This document shows, piece after piece, positions 23,714 through 31,066 of a DNA stretch of 64,000 nucleotides (position 1 is its first letter; the number at the start of each line of letters is the position of its first letter). The notes below the pieces were generated by a model. It did no database searches. It saw nothing but the letters and a program-made list of their open reading frames with translations, and had not been told where the DNA came from. Position numbers and translations under genes: made by a program. Source of the stretch: Microcaldota archaeon. GTDB lineage: Archaea; Micrarchaeota; Micrarchaeia; Micrarchaeales; Micrarchaeaceae. The stretch covers positions 1 through 64,000 of the forward strand of contig JAJZZO010000014.1 in the NCBI GenBank assembly GCA_021797495.1, given 5' to 3'.

Positions 23714-24745
23714 ATGTTGCAGAAACGAAAAAATGCGAAGAACGCGAAAACCGCAAAAAAGGAAGGCAAAGGCAATAAGGATAATTTAAAGGTGTGGCCG
23801 CTTTATCTGATGATAGCTGTTGCATTAATTCTTTATGTTGTACTGCAGCGGATAAGGGTGCTTGCCATAGTGCTTGGCGTAGTCATATTTTTCCTTATAA
23901 TAATAGCGATAGTGCTTGAGGTAATAGGAGGAGGCAATGACATAGGGTACAAGAAAAGCATAGCCGAGATAGTAGTTGCGGTGGTGGCGGTTATACTCTT
24001 TTGGTATGGCCTACAGTTTTTCCTTGGCACAAGCAGCCCGATAGACGTGGTGCCGAGCTGCAGCATGCTCCCGTATCTACATAGGGGTGATATGATATTC
24101 CTGCACGGCGTTTCTTCGGTATCGCAGATAAAAGCGCCGGTAGTAGATGTGACATCCAGCCAGATGGCCAAGATGCTTTCAAGCCCGAATTCGGAATCTC
24201 TGAGCTGCATAGCATACAGGACGAATTCCACCGGAACGTACATAAGGCAGACGCTTGCGCCTGGATATACAGTAGGGCTTATAGAAGACATCAACGGGGT
24301 TTACAGGCTTGTAAGCAGGTCGGAACAGCAAAGCAACCTTGTACAGTATTCATGCGGGACTAAGGAGGTTAGGCTTTCCAGCGGGCAGATACTCAACGAG
24401 GCTTATACCACCAGCATAACAATAAACAACAAAACCATAACAGGGGACAGGAACAACAGCATAATAGTGTACTCGACAAAGCCAGGGGATCTCTTTTATA
24501 GCGAGGGAGATTCGTACATAGTGCACAGGGCATACGCGGTGCTTAACGACAGCGGGAATTATTACATATTGACAAAGGGAGACAACAACCCGGGGCTTGA
24601 CATACAGTACGGAAACTATCCGCCCAACATGACTGACGTAGCTGGCAAGGTCATAGGAGCAGTCCCGTACCTGGGTTACCTGAAGCTCATAATAAGCGGA
24701 GACTTGGTAGTACCGCAGGGATGCAACTCCACAGTATTGCACTGA
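23714..24745 (+). CDS. Archaeal type I signal peptidase (Sec11-like, S26B)
   Basis: A membrane serine peptidase that removes signal peptides from secreted proteins. After a basic start come three transmembrane segments (up to about residue 105), then the catalytic Ser in Pro-Ser-Cys-Ser-Met-Leu-Pro, a His in Tyr-Ile-Val-His-Arg-Ala and the Asp of Lys-Gly-Asp-Asn-Asn, i.e. the archaeal/ER Ser-His-Asp arrangement rather than Ser-Lys. At about 343 residues it is longer than most, because of extra N-terminal helices and a large insertion between the Ser and His boxes. GTG 23708 overlapping the smc stop is an alternative start. Confidence 0.85.
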   Translation: MLQKRKNAKNAKTAKKEGKGNKDNLKVWPLYLMIAVALILYVVLQRIRVLAIVLGVVIFFLIIIAIVLEVIGGGNDIGYKKSIAEIVVAVVAVILFWYGLQFFLGTSSPIDVVPSCSMLPYLHRGDMIFLHGVSSVSQIKAPVVDVTSSQMAKMLSSPNSESLSCIAYRTNSTGTYIRQTLAPGYTVGLIEDINGVYRLVSRSEQQSNLVQYSCGTKEVRLSSGQILNEAYTTSITINNKTITGDRNNSIIVYSTKPGDLFYSEGDSYIVHRAYAVLNDSGNYYILTKGDNNPGLDIQYGNYPPNMTDVAGKVIGAVPYLGYLKLIISGDLVVPQGCNSTVLH

Positions 24746-24797
24746 TGGGCAACCATTATTAATTTTCTATACAATATCCAACAGTAAGGGTGGATGT

Positions 24798-25670
24798 ATG
24801 GAGGAATACCATAGGATAATTAACAAGATCCTTGAAGAGGGCTAATGGAAGAGCAATCGCACAGGGGTGCGTACGCTTGCGATTGCTGGTGCGATATTCG
24901 AACATGATATGGGAAACGGATTCCCGCTGCTCACCACCAAGAAAATGCCCTTCAGGAACATAGCGTCTGAGCTCGAATTTTTCATAAAAGGCCTGACAGA
25001 CAAGCACTGGCTACAGGAAAGGAACAACCATATATGGGATGAATGGGCAAACCCGGAGAAGGCGTAATACGGGCATTCCGAAGAGGCCAAAAAGAAAATG
25101 GTTGACGAGCCTGACCTTGGGCCTGTTTATGGGTTCCAATGGAGGCATTTCAACGCAGAATATTCAGGCCACAAGTCGGATTACGCCAGAAGAGGCGTAG
25201 ACCAGCTGGCCGAAGTTGTAAAAAAGCTGAAGACGGACCCGAACGACCGCAGGATGATAGTCTCGGCGTGGAACCCGCAGCAGCTTGGGATGATGGCGCT
25301 GCCGCCGTGCCACTACGCCTTCCAGGTGACGGTGATAGAAAGGAAGCTTAATCTGCTGTGGAACCAACGCTCTGTGGACACTATGCTCGGCCTGCCATTC
25401 AATATTGCAAGCTACGCGCTGCTTCTGCACCTTCTTGCCAAGGAATCGGGGTTCGATGAGGGCAAGCTCGTCGGTTTCCTCGGTGATGTACACATCTACG
25501 AGAACCATATTGACGGGGCAAAAGAGCAACTCTCGCGCGATCCCAGGAAATACAAGCTGCCGACCATAAGGACAGACGGCTTTAACAGCATCTTTGACTG
25601 GGATTCAAGCATGACAAAGATAGAAGATTGCCAGAGTTATCCTGCCATAAAATTCGACATCGCTGTTTGA
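24798..25670 (+). pseudogene. thyA: Thymidylate synthase, inactivated by two in-frame TAA codons
   Basis: One uninterrupted frame encodes a ThyA-type thymidylate synthase (dUMP to dTMP with methylene-THF): Arg-Thr-Gly-Val-Arg-Thr near the start, Asp-Gly-Phe-Pro-type (Gly-Asn-Gly-Phe-Pro-Leu-Leu-Thr-Thr-Lys), Gly-Pro-Val-Tyr-Gly-Phe-Gln-Trp-Arg, the catalytic Pro-Pro-Cys-His, Gln-Arg-Ser-Val-Asp and the C-terminal Ile-Ala-Val. It is cut by TAA at 24843-24845 (codon 16) and TAA at 25065-25067. Both stops fall where the family has sense codons, so no full-length enzyme can be made. A GGTG lies before the ATG. The decayed folA follows with no gap. Confidence 0.88.
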
Positions 25671-25814
25671 ATGGAACTGCACATAATAGTGGCTATGACC
25701 GAGGATTACGTAATAGGCAAGGATGGCGGCATACCCTGACGCATAAAGCAGGACATGGAGCTTTTTAAGAAACTGACAATGAGCTATACCTTGAAGTTCT
25801 TTTCTTTCTCGTAA
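25671..25814 (+). pseudogene. folA: Dihydrofolate reductase remnant
   Basis: Starting at the ATG directly after the thyA stop, the frame reads Ile-Ile-Val-Ala-Met-Thr-Glu-Asp-Tyr-Val-Ile-Gly-Lys-Asp-Gly-Gly-Ile-Pro, then TGA at 25737-25739 where DHFRs have the invariant Trp (TGG), then Arg-Ile-Lys-Gln-Asp-Met-Glu-Leu-Phe-Lys-Lys-Leu-Thr before the similarity stops. So there is one nonsense change plus loss of the C-terminal two thirds. The paired decay with thyA indicates loss of the whole folate-dependent thymidylate cycle at this locus. Confidence 0.8.
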
Positions 25815-25980
25815 GCCCATGGTCTACGCTTTGTGAAGAATAGATTGCAGCTCTTGTAACTGGTGCCATGAAATGTTCATGAATACCTTGCTTGAGAGAT
25901 TCGGAAAGCCCATGGACTCCCATTACAGAAGAACCACTTTCGGGATTCCTGAACTGTACTATGTCGTCTATGCAGGAATG
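25765..25980 (-). other. Open, protein-like stretch abutting the tRNA-Leu 3' end
   Basis: A minus-strand frame without stops runs from the tRNA boundary to a TAA at 25765-25767 and reads sensibly (Asp-Asp-Ile-Val-Gln-Phe-Arg-Asn-Pro-Glu-Ser, His-Gly-Leu-Ser-Glu-Ser, Met-Ala-Pro-Val-Thr-Arg-Ala-Ala-Ile). It overlaps the end of the folA remnant and has no convincing start. It may be a gene fragment left beside the tRNA; I do not recognise it. Confidence 0.2.
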
Positions 25981-26089
25981 TGCAGGGGGTGAGATTTGAA
26001 CTCACGAAGGCGCTAGGCCACAGGATCTTAAGTCCTGCGCGTTTTTCTGTGGCTTGACCTTGAACCAGACCAGACTCTGCCACCCCTGC
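25981..26089 (-). tRNA. tRNA-Leu(UAA) with an intron in the D-arm region
   Basis: Acceptor GCAGGGG pairs with CCCCTGC, discriminator A. The anticodon arm CAGGA-CTTAAGA-TCCTG gives anticodon TAA, followed by a long class II variable arm and T-arm GTGAG-TTCAAAT-CTCAC. The gene is 109 nt, about 24 longer than a mature tRNA-Leu. The excess sits after the D-loop GG (TCTGGTC) and before ACGCG of the anticodon stem, not in the anticodon loop. Exact splice points cannot be fixed by eye: a TGGTT/AGCCA helix within the insert may be part of the splicing structure. Confidence 0.88.
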
Positions 26090-26105
26090 AGCATAGGTGA
26101 AAAAT

Positions 26106-26894
26106 TCAGGCGTACATTGACGGGCCTGCTTCGTCGTTTGCCGCTTTGTAGCTCTCGTGCGACTCCCTGTTCTTTTTTATCACTTCCTTGACTTTCGCTT
26201 CTATGGCCTTTGCCTCTTTCTCAAGCTCCGTTATGTCGATCTCGAGATTGAGCAGCTTATTGAGCGATTTTATCGCTAGCTCGGCGTATTTAGGGTCTAC
26301 CAGCCTTTGGTCGACCTGTATGAGCAGATTTATGTCGTGCAGCTTTTCCGAAGTCGAATTTATCATCAGCAATGCGCTTATGCCTGTGGCAACGCCTTCG
26401 CTTATTATGTTTATGTCTGCTTTCTTAAGCTCCGAAGCCATGGACGGATCGGATATTACAGCATATATCGTTTCCGCTTTGGCTTCTTCCTCTTTCTGCT
26501 TTTCCGAATCCGAATCCTCCAAAGCGGTTGTAGGGTTCGGGCTCGGCATCCCGCCTATCGAAATTATTTCCTTTATCTTGTTTTCCTTGATAAACTCTGA
26601 AACCTTTTTTGCCATTATATACGTCATTTCTGGAGGTATCGCAAATTCGGCGAATATTGCCACGAGTTTATATTTCGACGAGAAATAAATGCGAACAGGA
26701 TGCATAGGTATTGAATTATGTATCGATACCAGCGGCGGGAAAGCCTGGCTTTCGAAATAGCCGTAGTATTCCATCTTGAGCTTTTCTATTATGTAGCTTA
26801 GTGCCATAGGCCCGACAAGGCCAACACCAGGAAAACCCTCTATAAGGGTATAACCTTCAAGTTTCTTATCAGACATGACTTTTATATCTAGCAT
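26106..26894 (-). CDS. PAC2-family proteasome assembly chaperone-like protein
   Basis: A 262-residue PAC2-domain protein: Leu-Ile-Glu-Gly-Phe-Pro-Gly-Val-Gly-Leu-Val-Gly at residues 17-28, the Ser-Ile-Gly-Gly-Met strand turn, and Glu-Gly-Val-Ala-Thr-Gly-Ile-Ser-Ala-Leu-Leu are the family hallmarks. Archaeal members are linked to 20S proteasome assembly. It has an acidic insertion near residues 125-140 and a charged C-terminal coiled coil (about 215-262). Monocistronic, ending 17 bp from tRNA-Leu. Confidence 0.8.
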   Translation of the reverse strand: MLDIKVMSDKKLEGYTLIEGFPGVGLVGPMALSYIIEKLKMEYYGYFESQAFPPLVSIHNSIPMHPVRIYFSSKYKLVAIFAEFAIPPEMTYIMAKKVSEFIKENKIKEIISIGGMPSPNPTTALEDSDSEKQKEEEAKAETIYAVISDPSMASELKKADINIISEGVATGISALLMINSTSEKLHDINLLIQVDQRLVDPKYAELAIKSLNKLLNLEIDITELEKEAKAIEAKVKEVIKKNRESHESYKAANDEAGPSMYA

Positions 26895-26992
26895 TAAACC
26901 ACTGGTTTATTTATTGATGCACAAGCTTATAATAATTTGGACGATTGGGACGTTATTGACGTTATGTGCATGTTGGCCTGAGTCTGATTTTC

Positions 26993-27012
26993 GCGATTTT
27001 AAGCAAAATCGC
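26993..27012. promoter_or_regulatory. Perfect inverted repeat in intergenic region
   Basis: GCGATTTT, four-base loop AAGC, AAAATCGC: a perfect 8-bp inverted repeat between the divergent PAC2 gene and the basic repeat protein, about 40 bp upstream of the latter's TATA-like stretch (27051-27064). Could be an operator or an RNA hairpin. Confidence 0.35.
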
Positions 27013-27091
27013 AAATTTCACGAGGGAGTTACGAGGAGAAATCTGCAATAGTTATTTAAATTTAACTATGAAATTAGTATCGGTGAATAAG

Positions 27092-27418
27092 ATGCCACAG
27101 AAAGTAAGTAACGAGAGAATAGATAGAGACGACGGATACCTCTATTATCTTGGCAAGGACGGATACGTTTGGAAGACCCCAATGAAGATGAACACAAGGG
27201 GAAGGAAAGCCAAGGTAGGGAGTGAAAGAGTAAGCAGGGAAGAAGGGTTCCTTTATTACATAGACGGAAAAGGCTATGTTGTAAGGACAAAAATGAACAG
27301 GGGCGGAAGAGCACGCGGTTCGGGCGCCAAGAGAAAAGCAGCACGCTCAAAGAAACCGGCAAGGAAATCCATGAAGAAAAAGTCCGCAAAGAGCTCTGCG
27401 AAGAGGAGAAGGAGATAA
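27092..27418 (+). CDS. Basic two-repeat protein with histone-H1-like tail, chromatin protein candidate
   Basis: A 108-residue protein. Residues 7-38 and 44-74 are two copies of one motif (Glu-Arg-Ile/Val, acidic pair, Gly-Tyr/Phe-Leu-Tyr-Tyr, Gly-Lys-x-Gly-Tyr-Val, Lys-Met-Asn-Arg-Gly-Arg), followed from residue 75 by a tail of Lys, Arg, Ala, Ser and Pro ending Lys-Arg-Arg-Arg-Arg. ATG 27092 has GGTGA eight bases upstream and a TATTTAAATTTAA box A about 30 bp further, so strong expression is plausible. No known family recognised. Nucleic-acid binding is inferred from charge and tail composition; a role as nucleoid protein is speculative. Confidence 0.65.
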   Translation: MPQKVSNERIDRDDGYLYYLGKDGYVWKTPMKMNTRGRKAKVGSERVSREEGFLYYIDGKGYVVRTKMNRGGRARGSGAKRKAARSKKPARKSMKKKSAKSSAKRRRR

Positions 27419-27419
27419 G

Positions 27420-27836
27420 TCATCTCCTTTTTTCAGGCCTTTCTATCTTTATTTCCGTAAGCTTAGTTACGGAATTCTTTTTTACAAATCCGGAGTGCAG
27501 CTCTATGACGTACATGGATTTGCGCTCCGGATAATAGGTTTTGCACGAGATTATGCCTTTGCACGGCGGCAGCGCCTCCTTTATCGTAACTATGTTTTTT
27601 CCTGAATCCAGCCAGATTATGTCTATCGGAAACTTCATGCTTTTCATCCATATACCGAGCATCGATTCCCCATGGAATGTGAAAAGCATGCATTCGTCTT
27701 CGGCAATATTTTCCCTGTACATTAGGCCTATTGCCCGTTTTATGAAAGAGTCAGCCATTATGGCTTTGAGCCTGACATTGCCTATGTACACGGTGCAGCT
27801 CGCATACGAAAGCCTTTTCCTTATGAAGTTTAACAT
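27420..27836 (-). CDS. DUF192 family protein
   Basis: A 138-residue protein with the DUF192 pattern: Arg-Ala-Ile-Gly-Leu-Met-Tyr-Arg near residue 35, Cys-Met-Leu-Phe-Thr-Phe, Ile-Trp-Met-Lys-Ser-Met-Lys-Phe-Pro-Ile-Asp-Ile-Ile-Trp-Leu, Leu-Pro-Pro-Cys and Tyr-Val-Ile-Glu-Leu-His-Ser-Gly. The family is a small beta-barrel of unknown function. It lies three bases after the P5C dehydrogenase gene and is probably co-transcribed. Confidence 0.82.
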   Translation of the reverse strand: MLNFIRKRLSYASCTVYIGNVRLKAIMADSFIKRAIGLMYRENIAEDECMLFTFHGESMLGIWMKSMKFPIDIIWLDSGKNIVTIKEALPPCKGIISCKTYYPERKSMYVIELHSGFVKKNSVTKLTEIKIERPEKRR

Positions 27837-27839
27837 ATG

Positions 27840-29468
27840 CTAACCCGTTACGGAAAAGCTTTGTTCCCTCATGAACTGCTCTAGATAAAACTTGCTTCCG
27901 GTGCCCTTGCCCGTGAGGCTGCTTCCCTTCCAGCCCACAAATGTGTGCATGCCAACCACTGCCCCGGTTGTGGCGCTTATGGCTCTGTTTACATAAACCG
28001 TGCCAGCTTCTATGTGCTTCTCGAATTCACGTATCTCGGCCTTGTTCTTGCTGTACATGCCCGCAGTGAGCCCGTATTCCACATCGTTTGCAAGTTTTAT
28101 TGCCTCTCCGAAATCCTTGAAACTTTCCACGGTTATAAACGGCAGAAAAAGTTCCTTGTGTACCAGCTCATGGTCGTGCCTTATCTCGACTATGACGGGT
28201 TCCACGTAGAAACCGTCCATATCGTTGTTTACGCGGGCACCTCCGTATAGCAGCCTTCCTGCGGATTTCGCCTTGGAAACTGATTCTACGTATCTTGCAT
28301 ATGCGCCTTCGCTTATCAGCGGTCCCATATAGTTGCCTTTTACTATCGGGTTACCGATTTTGAGCTCTCTGGTGCGCTCTATCAGCTTGCTTAGGAAAAC
28401 CTCTTTTATAGATTCATGGACGTAGACCCTGGAAAGCGCACTGCATTTCTGGCCCGCGAAACCAAAAGCCGCGCTTACAGTTCCCTCAACTGCTTCATCT
28501 ATGTCGGCATGCTTTGATATGATGACTGGGTTTTTGCCGCCCATCTCGACAACAAACACTTTTTGGGCGTTATGCGCGTACGAGGTTGCAGCCATGCGCA
28601 TGCCTGTTTCCCTTGACCCGGTGAATGCAATCCCCGATACCCCGTTATTTACAGCAAGTTCGTCCCCTACCTCCGAGCCCGGGCCAGTGACATAGTTGAA
28701 TACGCCGTCTGGCATGCCTGCTTCCTTGAAAATTTCGTATATTTTTAATCCCGTCAACATTGACATGTTGTCTGTAGAGGATGGCTTGAATATTACAGTA
28801 TTTCCAGTTATCATAGCTCCAGTGCTCATCCCGACAGATATCGATATAGGGAAGTTGAATGGCGCTATAACTCCGAAAACACCATAGGGTTTGAGCTTTA
28901 TCGATATTTTTTCTGGTTTTTCCGCTGGAGCGCCTTGGAAACCTGCTTCGACCTTTACAGCACTTTGACTTATGGAATTTTTGCGCGAATAGCCTTTGTT
29001 CCTTTCCATCTCGATTATATAATAGTTTATAAAATCTATCGCCTCGTCTACCTCTCCCACAGATTCATACCTCGATTTGCCGTTTTCATAGCTGAGTATG
29101 GCGGCCAGTTCGAACTTTTTTTCACGGAATTTCTCCACCGCTTTCTTGAATATCGAGAGCCTTTCCCTGTAATCTTTTTGGCTCCATGATTCGAATGCCT
29201 TCCTTGCTTCCTCGATTGCCATCCTTGAATGCTCCCTTGTGCCCTTTTGGAACTTTCCCACAAGTATGCGCCTGTCTATCGGAGAATGCTCCTCGAGGAG
29301 CGCCTGCGCGGTCAACTGCTTGCCCCCGATGTACATAGGCCATGTCTTGCCGAATGCGGCCAATGAGTTTTTAGCAGCTTGGTCGAAAAGCGAATCGAAT
29401 TCCTGTTCCTTTCCGCTTTCGACCATTTTTCTGTATGTGAACTCGTTTGAAAATGCGCTTGTTGCCAC
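27840..29468 (-). CDS. 1-pyrroline-5-carboxylate dehydrogenase (aldehyde dehydrogenase family)
   Basis: A 542-residue NAD(P)-dependent aldehyde dehydrogenase of the P5CDH class, oxidising glutamate semialdehyde to glutamate. Pro-Phe-Asn-Phe-Pro-Ile (cofactor site), Phe-Thr-Gly-Ser-Arg-Glu-Thr-Gly, catalytic Glu in Val-Glu-Met-Gly-Gly-Lys-Asn and nucleophile Cys in Gly-Gln-Lys-Cys-Ser-Ala are all present; the Phe-Gly-Gln-Lys-Cys-Ser-Ala form is typical of P5CDH. A proline dehydrogenase gene at 38772 would supply its substrate. Promoter region shared with divergent sufB. Confidence 0.85.
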   Translation of the reverse strand: MATSAFSNEFTYRKMVESGKEQEFDSLFDQAAKNSLAAFGKTWPMYIGGKQLTAQALLEEHSPIDRRILVGKFQKGTREHSRMAIEEARKAFESWSQKDYRERLSIFKKAVEKFREKKFELAAILSYENGKSRYESVGEVDEAIDFINYYIIEMERNKGYSRKNSISQSAVKVEAGFQGAPAEKPEKISIKLKPYGVFGVIAPFNFPISISVGMSTGAMITGNTVIFKPSSTDNMSMLTGLKIYEIFKEAGMPDGVFNYVTGPGSEVGDELAVNNGVSGIAFTGSRETGMRMAATSYAHNAQKVFVVEMGGKNPVIISKHADIDEAVEGTVSAAFGFAGQKCSALSRVYVHESIKEVFLSKLIERTRELKIGNPIVKGNYMGPLISEGAYARYVESVSKAKSAGRLLYGGARVNNDMDGFYVEPVIVEIRHDHELVHKELFLPFITVESFKDFGEAIKLANDVEYGLTAGMYSKNKAEIREFEKHIEAGTVYVNRAISATTGAVVGMHTFVGWKGSSLTGKGTGSKFYLEQFMREQSFSVTG

Positions 29469-29604
29469 TTAAATCACCATAAGTCATATTTTTATAACAA
29501 AAACGTTTATACCTTTATATGTGTGCACCGGTATTGTAGCCAGCAACAGCAATTTATTGATAAGGTTTAAATATCATCATAGTTATAACCGAGTTATAAT
29601 GCAT

Positions 29605-29625
29605 TGCAAATAGGTAGCTATTGCA
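29605..29625. promoter_or_regulatory. Imperfect palindrome in the sufB promoter, candidate operator
   Basis: Arms TGCAA...TTGCA with inner TAG...CTA around a GTAG centre. It lies just after a TTATAAT box A-like element (29595-29601) and 16 bp before the sufB ATG, so it covers the expected transcription start. Candidate binding site for the HTH regulator encoded in the operon (32286). Confidence 0.4.
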
Positions 29626-29640
29626 GCATTAGGTGTTATT

Positions 29641-31056
29641 ATGCCTTCCAATGAAGCTCAGGACGTTATGCAAAAAGAGGATGAATACCTTACTAGGTAC
29701 GGTTTCAAGACAAAGGACGATTATGAAACGATAATGAAGGGACTTTCCGAGGATACGGTAAGGCAACTGTCCAAAAGCAAGAACGAGCCGGAGTGGATGC
29801 TTGAAAAACGGCTTTTAGGATATAGGATATTTAAGGAAAAGCCCGTACCAAAATGGGGGCCGGACCTCAGCGGAATAGACTACGACGATATTTATTATTA
29901 CCTTAAGCCAAACGCAAAGAAGAGCGATTCATGGGAAAACGTCCCGAAGGACATAAAGGAAACATTTGATAAGCTGGGCATACCAGAAGCTGAAAGAAAG
30001 TTTTTTGACGGTGCAGAAGCACAGTTTGATTCAGAAGTTGTGTATCACCACGTTAAGGAAGAACTGAACAAGCTCGGAGTGATATTTACGGACATGGACA
30101 ATGCCGTTAAAAATTATCCAGAAATAGTTAAAAAATATTTCGGGAACATAATACCCCCGAGCGACAACAAATACGCAGCGCTGAACACCGCAGTGTGGTC
30201 TGGCGGCTCCTTTATTTACATCCCGAAAGGAGTAAAGCTTTCAATGCCGCTGCAGGCATACTTCAGGATAAATGCTGAGAAAGCAGGACAGTTTGAGAGG
30301 ACATTGATAATAGCCGACGAGGGCAGCGAAGTGGTTTATATAGAAGGATGCACCGCCCCGATATACATAAGCTCGTCTTTACACGCAGCTGTTGTGGAGC
30401 TTGTTGCACACAAAAACGCCCACATAAGATATGTTACAGTTCAGAATTGGTCTAAGAACGTCTATAACCTGGTGACGCAAAGGGCATATGTCTACGAGAA
30501 TGGAAATGTGGAGTGGATAGATGCGAACATAGGGAGCAAGGTCAACATGAAATACCCGAGCGTTTTCCTGAAGGAGGAAGGAGCACGCGGAGAAATACTT
30601 TCTATAGCAGTAGCTGGAGAAAATCAAACACAGGATTCGGGAGGGAAGGCATACCACCTTGCCCCGAACACAACATCCCAGATAATATCCAAAAGCATCT
30701 CAAAGGGCAGTGGTGTTGCCTCTTATCGCGGATTGGTGCATATAGACAAGAACGCAACAAATTCAAAGTCGAGCGTAAAATGCGACGCATTGCTGCTGGA
30801 CAGGACCGCTAAGACCAATACGTATCCCTACAATGAAGTATACGCCGACGACGCTTTTGTCAGCCATGAGGCAACAGTAGGCAGGCTCGGAGAAGACGAA
30901 CTTTTTTATATGATGTCCAGAGGCTTGAAAGAGGACGACGCAATAGCCACTGCGGTACTCGGATTCATAGAACCGTTAGTCAAAGTGCTTCCGCTGGAGT
31001 ATTCTCTGGAGCTGAAACGTTTGATAAAACTGGATACCTCTAACTCCATAGCATAA
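29641..31056 (+). CDS. sufB: Fe-S cluster assembly scaffold SufB
   Basis: A 471-residue SufB: Pro-Lys-Gly-Val-Lys-Leu-Ser-Met-Pro-Leu-Gln-Ala-Tyr-Phe-Arg-Ile-Asn, Glu-Gly-Cys-Thr-Ala-Pro, the Ser-Ser-Val-Lys-Cys-Asp-Ala-Leu-Leu segment with a conserved Cys, and the C-terminal Glu-Ala-Thr-Val-Gly-Arg-Leu-Gly-Glu-Asp-Glu-Leu-Phe-Tyr-Met. It forms the SufBCD scaffold in the cytoplasm on which Fe-S clusters are built. First gene of the suf operon, with its own promoter and a candidate operator at 29605. Confidence 0.95.
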   Translation: MPSNEAQDVMQKEDEYLTRYGFKTKDDYETIMKGLSEDTVRQLSKSKNEPEWMLEKRLLGYRIFKEKPVPKWGPDLSGIDYDDIYYYLKPNAKKSDSWENVPKDIKETFDKLGIPEAERKFFDGAEAQFDSEVVYHHVKEELNKLGVIFTDMDNAVKNYPEIVKKYFGNIIPPSDNKYAALNTAVWSGGSFIYIPKGVKLSMPLQAYFRINAEKAGQFERTLIIADEGSEVVYIEGCTAPIYISSSLHAAVVELVAHKNAHIRYVTVQNWSKNVYNLVTQRAYVYENGNVEWIDANIGSKVNMKYPSVFLKEEGARGEILSIAVAGENQTQDSGGKAYHLAPNTTSQIISKSISKGSGVASYRGLVHIDKNATNSKSSVKCDALLLDRTAKTNTYPYNEVYADDAFVSHEATVGRLGEDELFYMMSRGLKEDDAIATAVLGFIEPLVKVLPLEYSLELKRLIKLDTSNSIA

Positions 31057-31066
31057 GGTAATGGAA

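Noticed and set aside
24798-25670. thyA as two separate functional genes split at the stop
   Set aside because: Each part lacks half of the active site, and a second stop at codon 16 removes the N-terminus as well.
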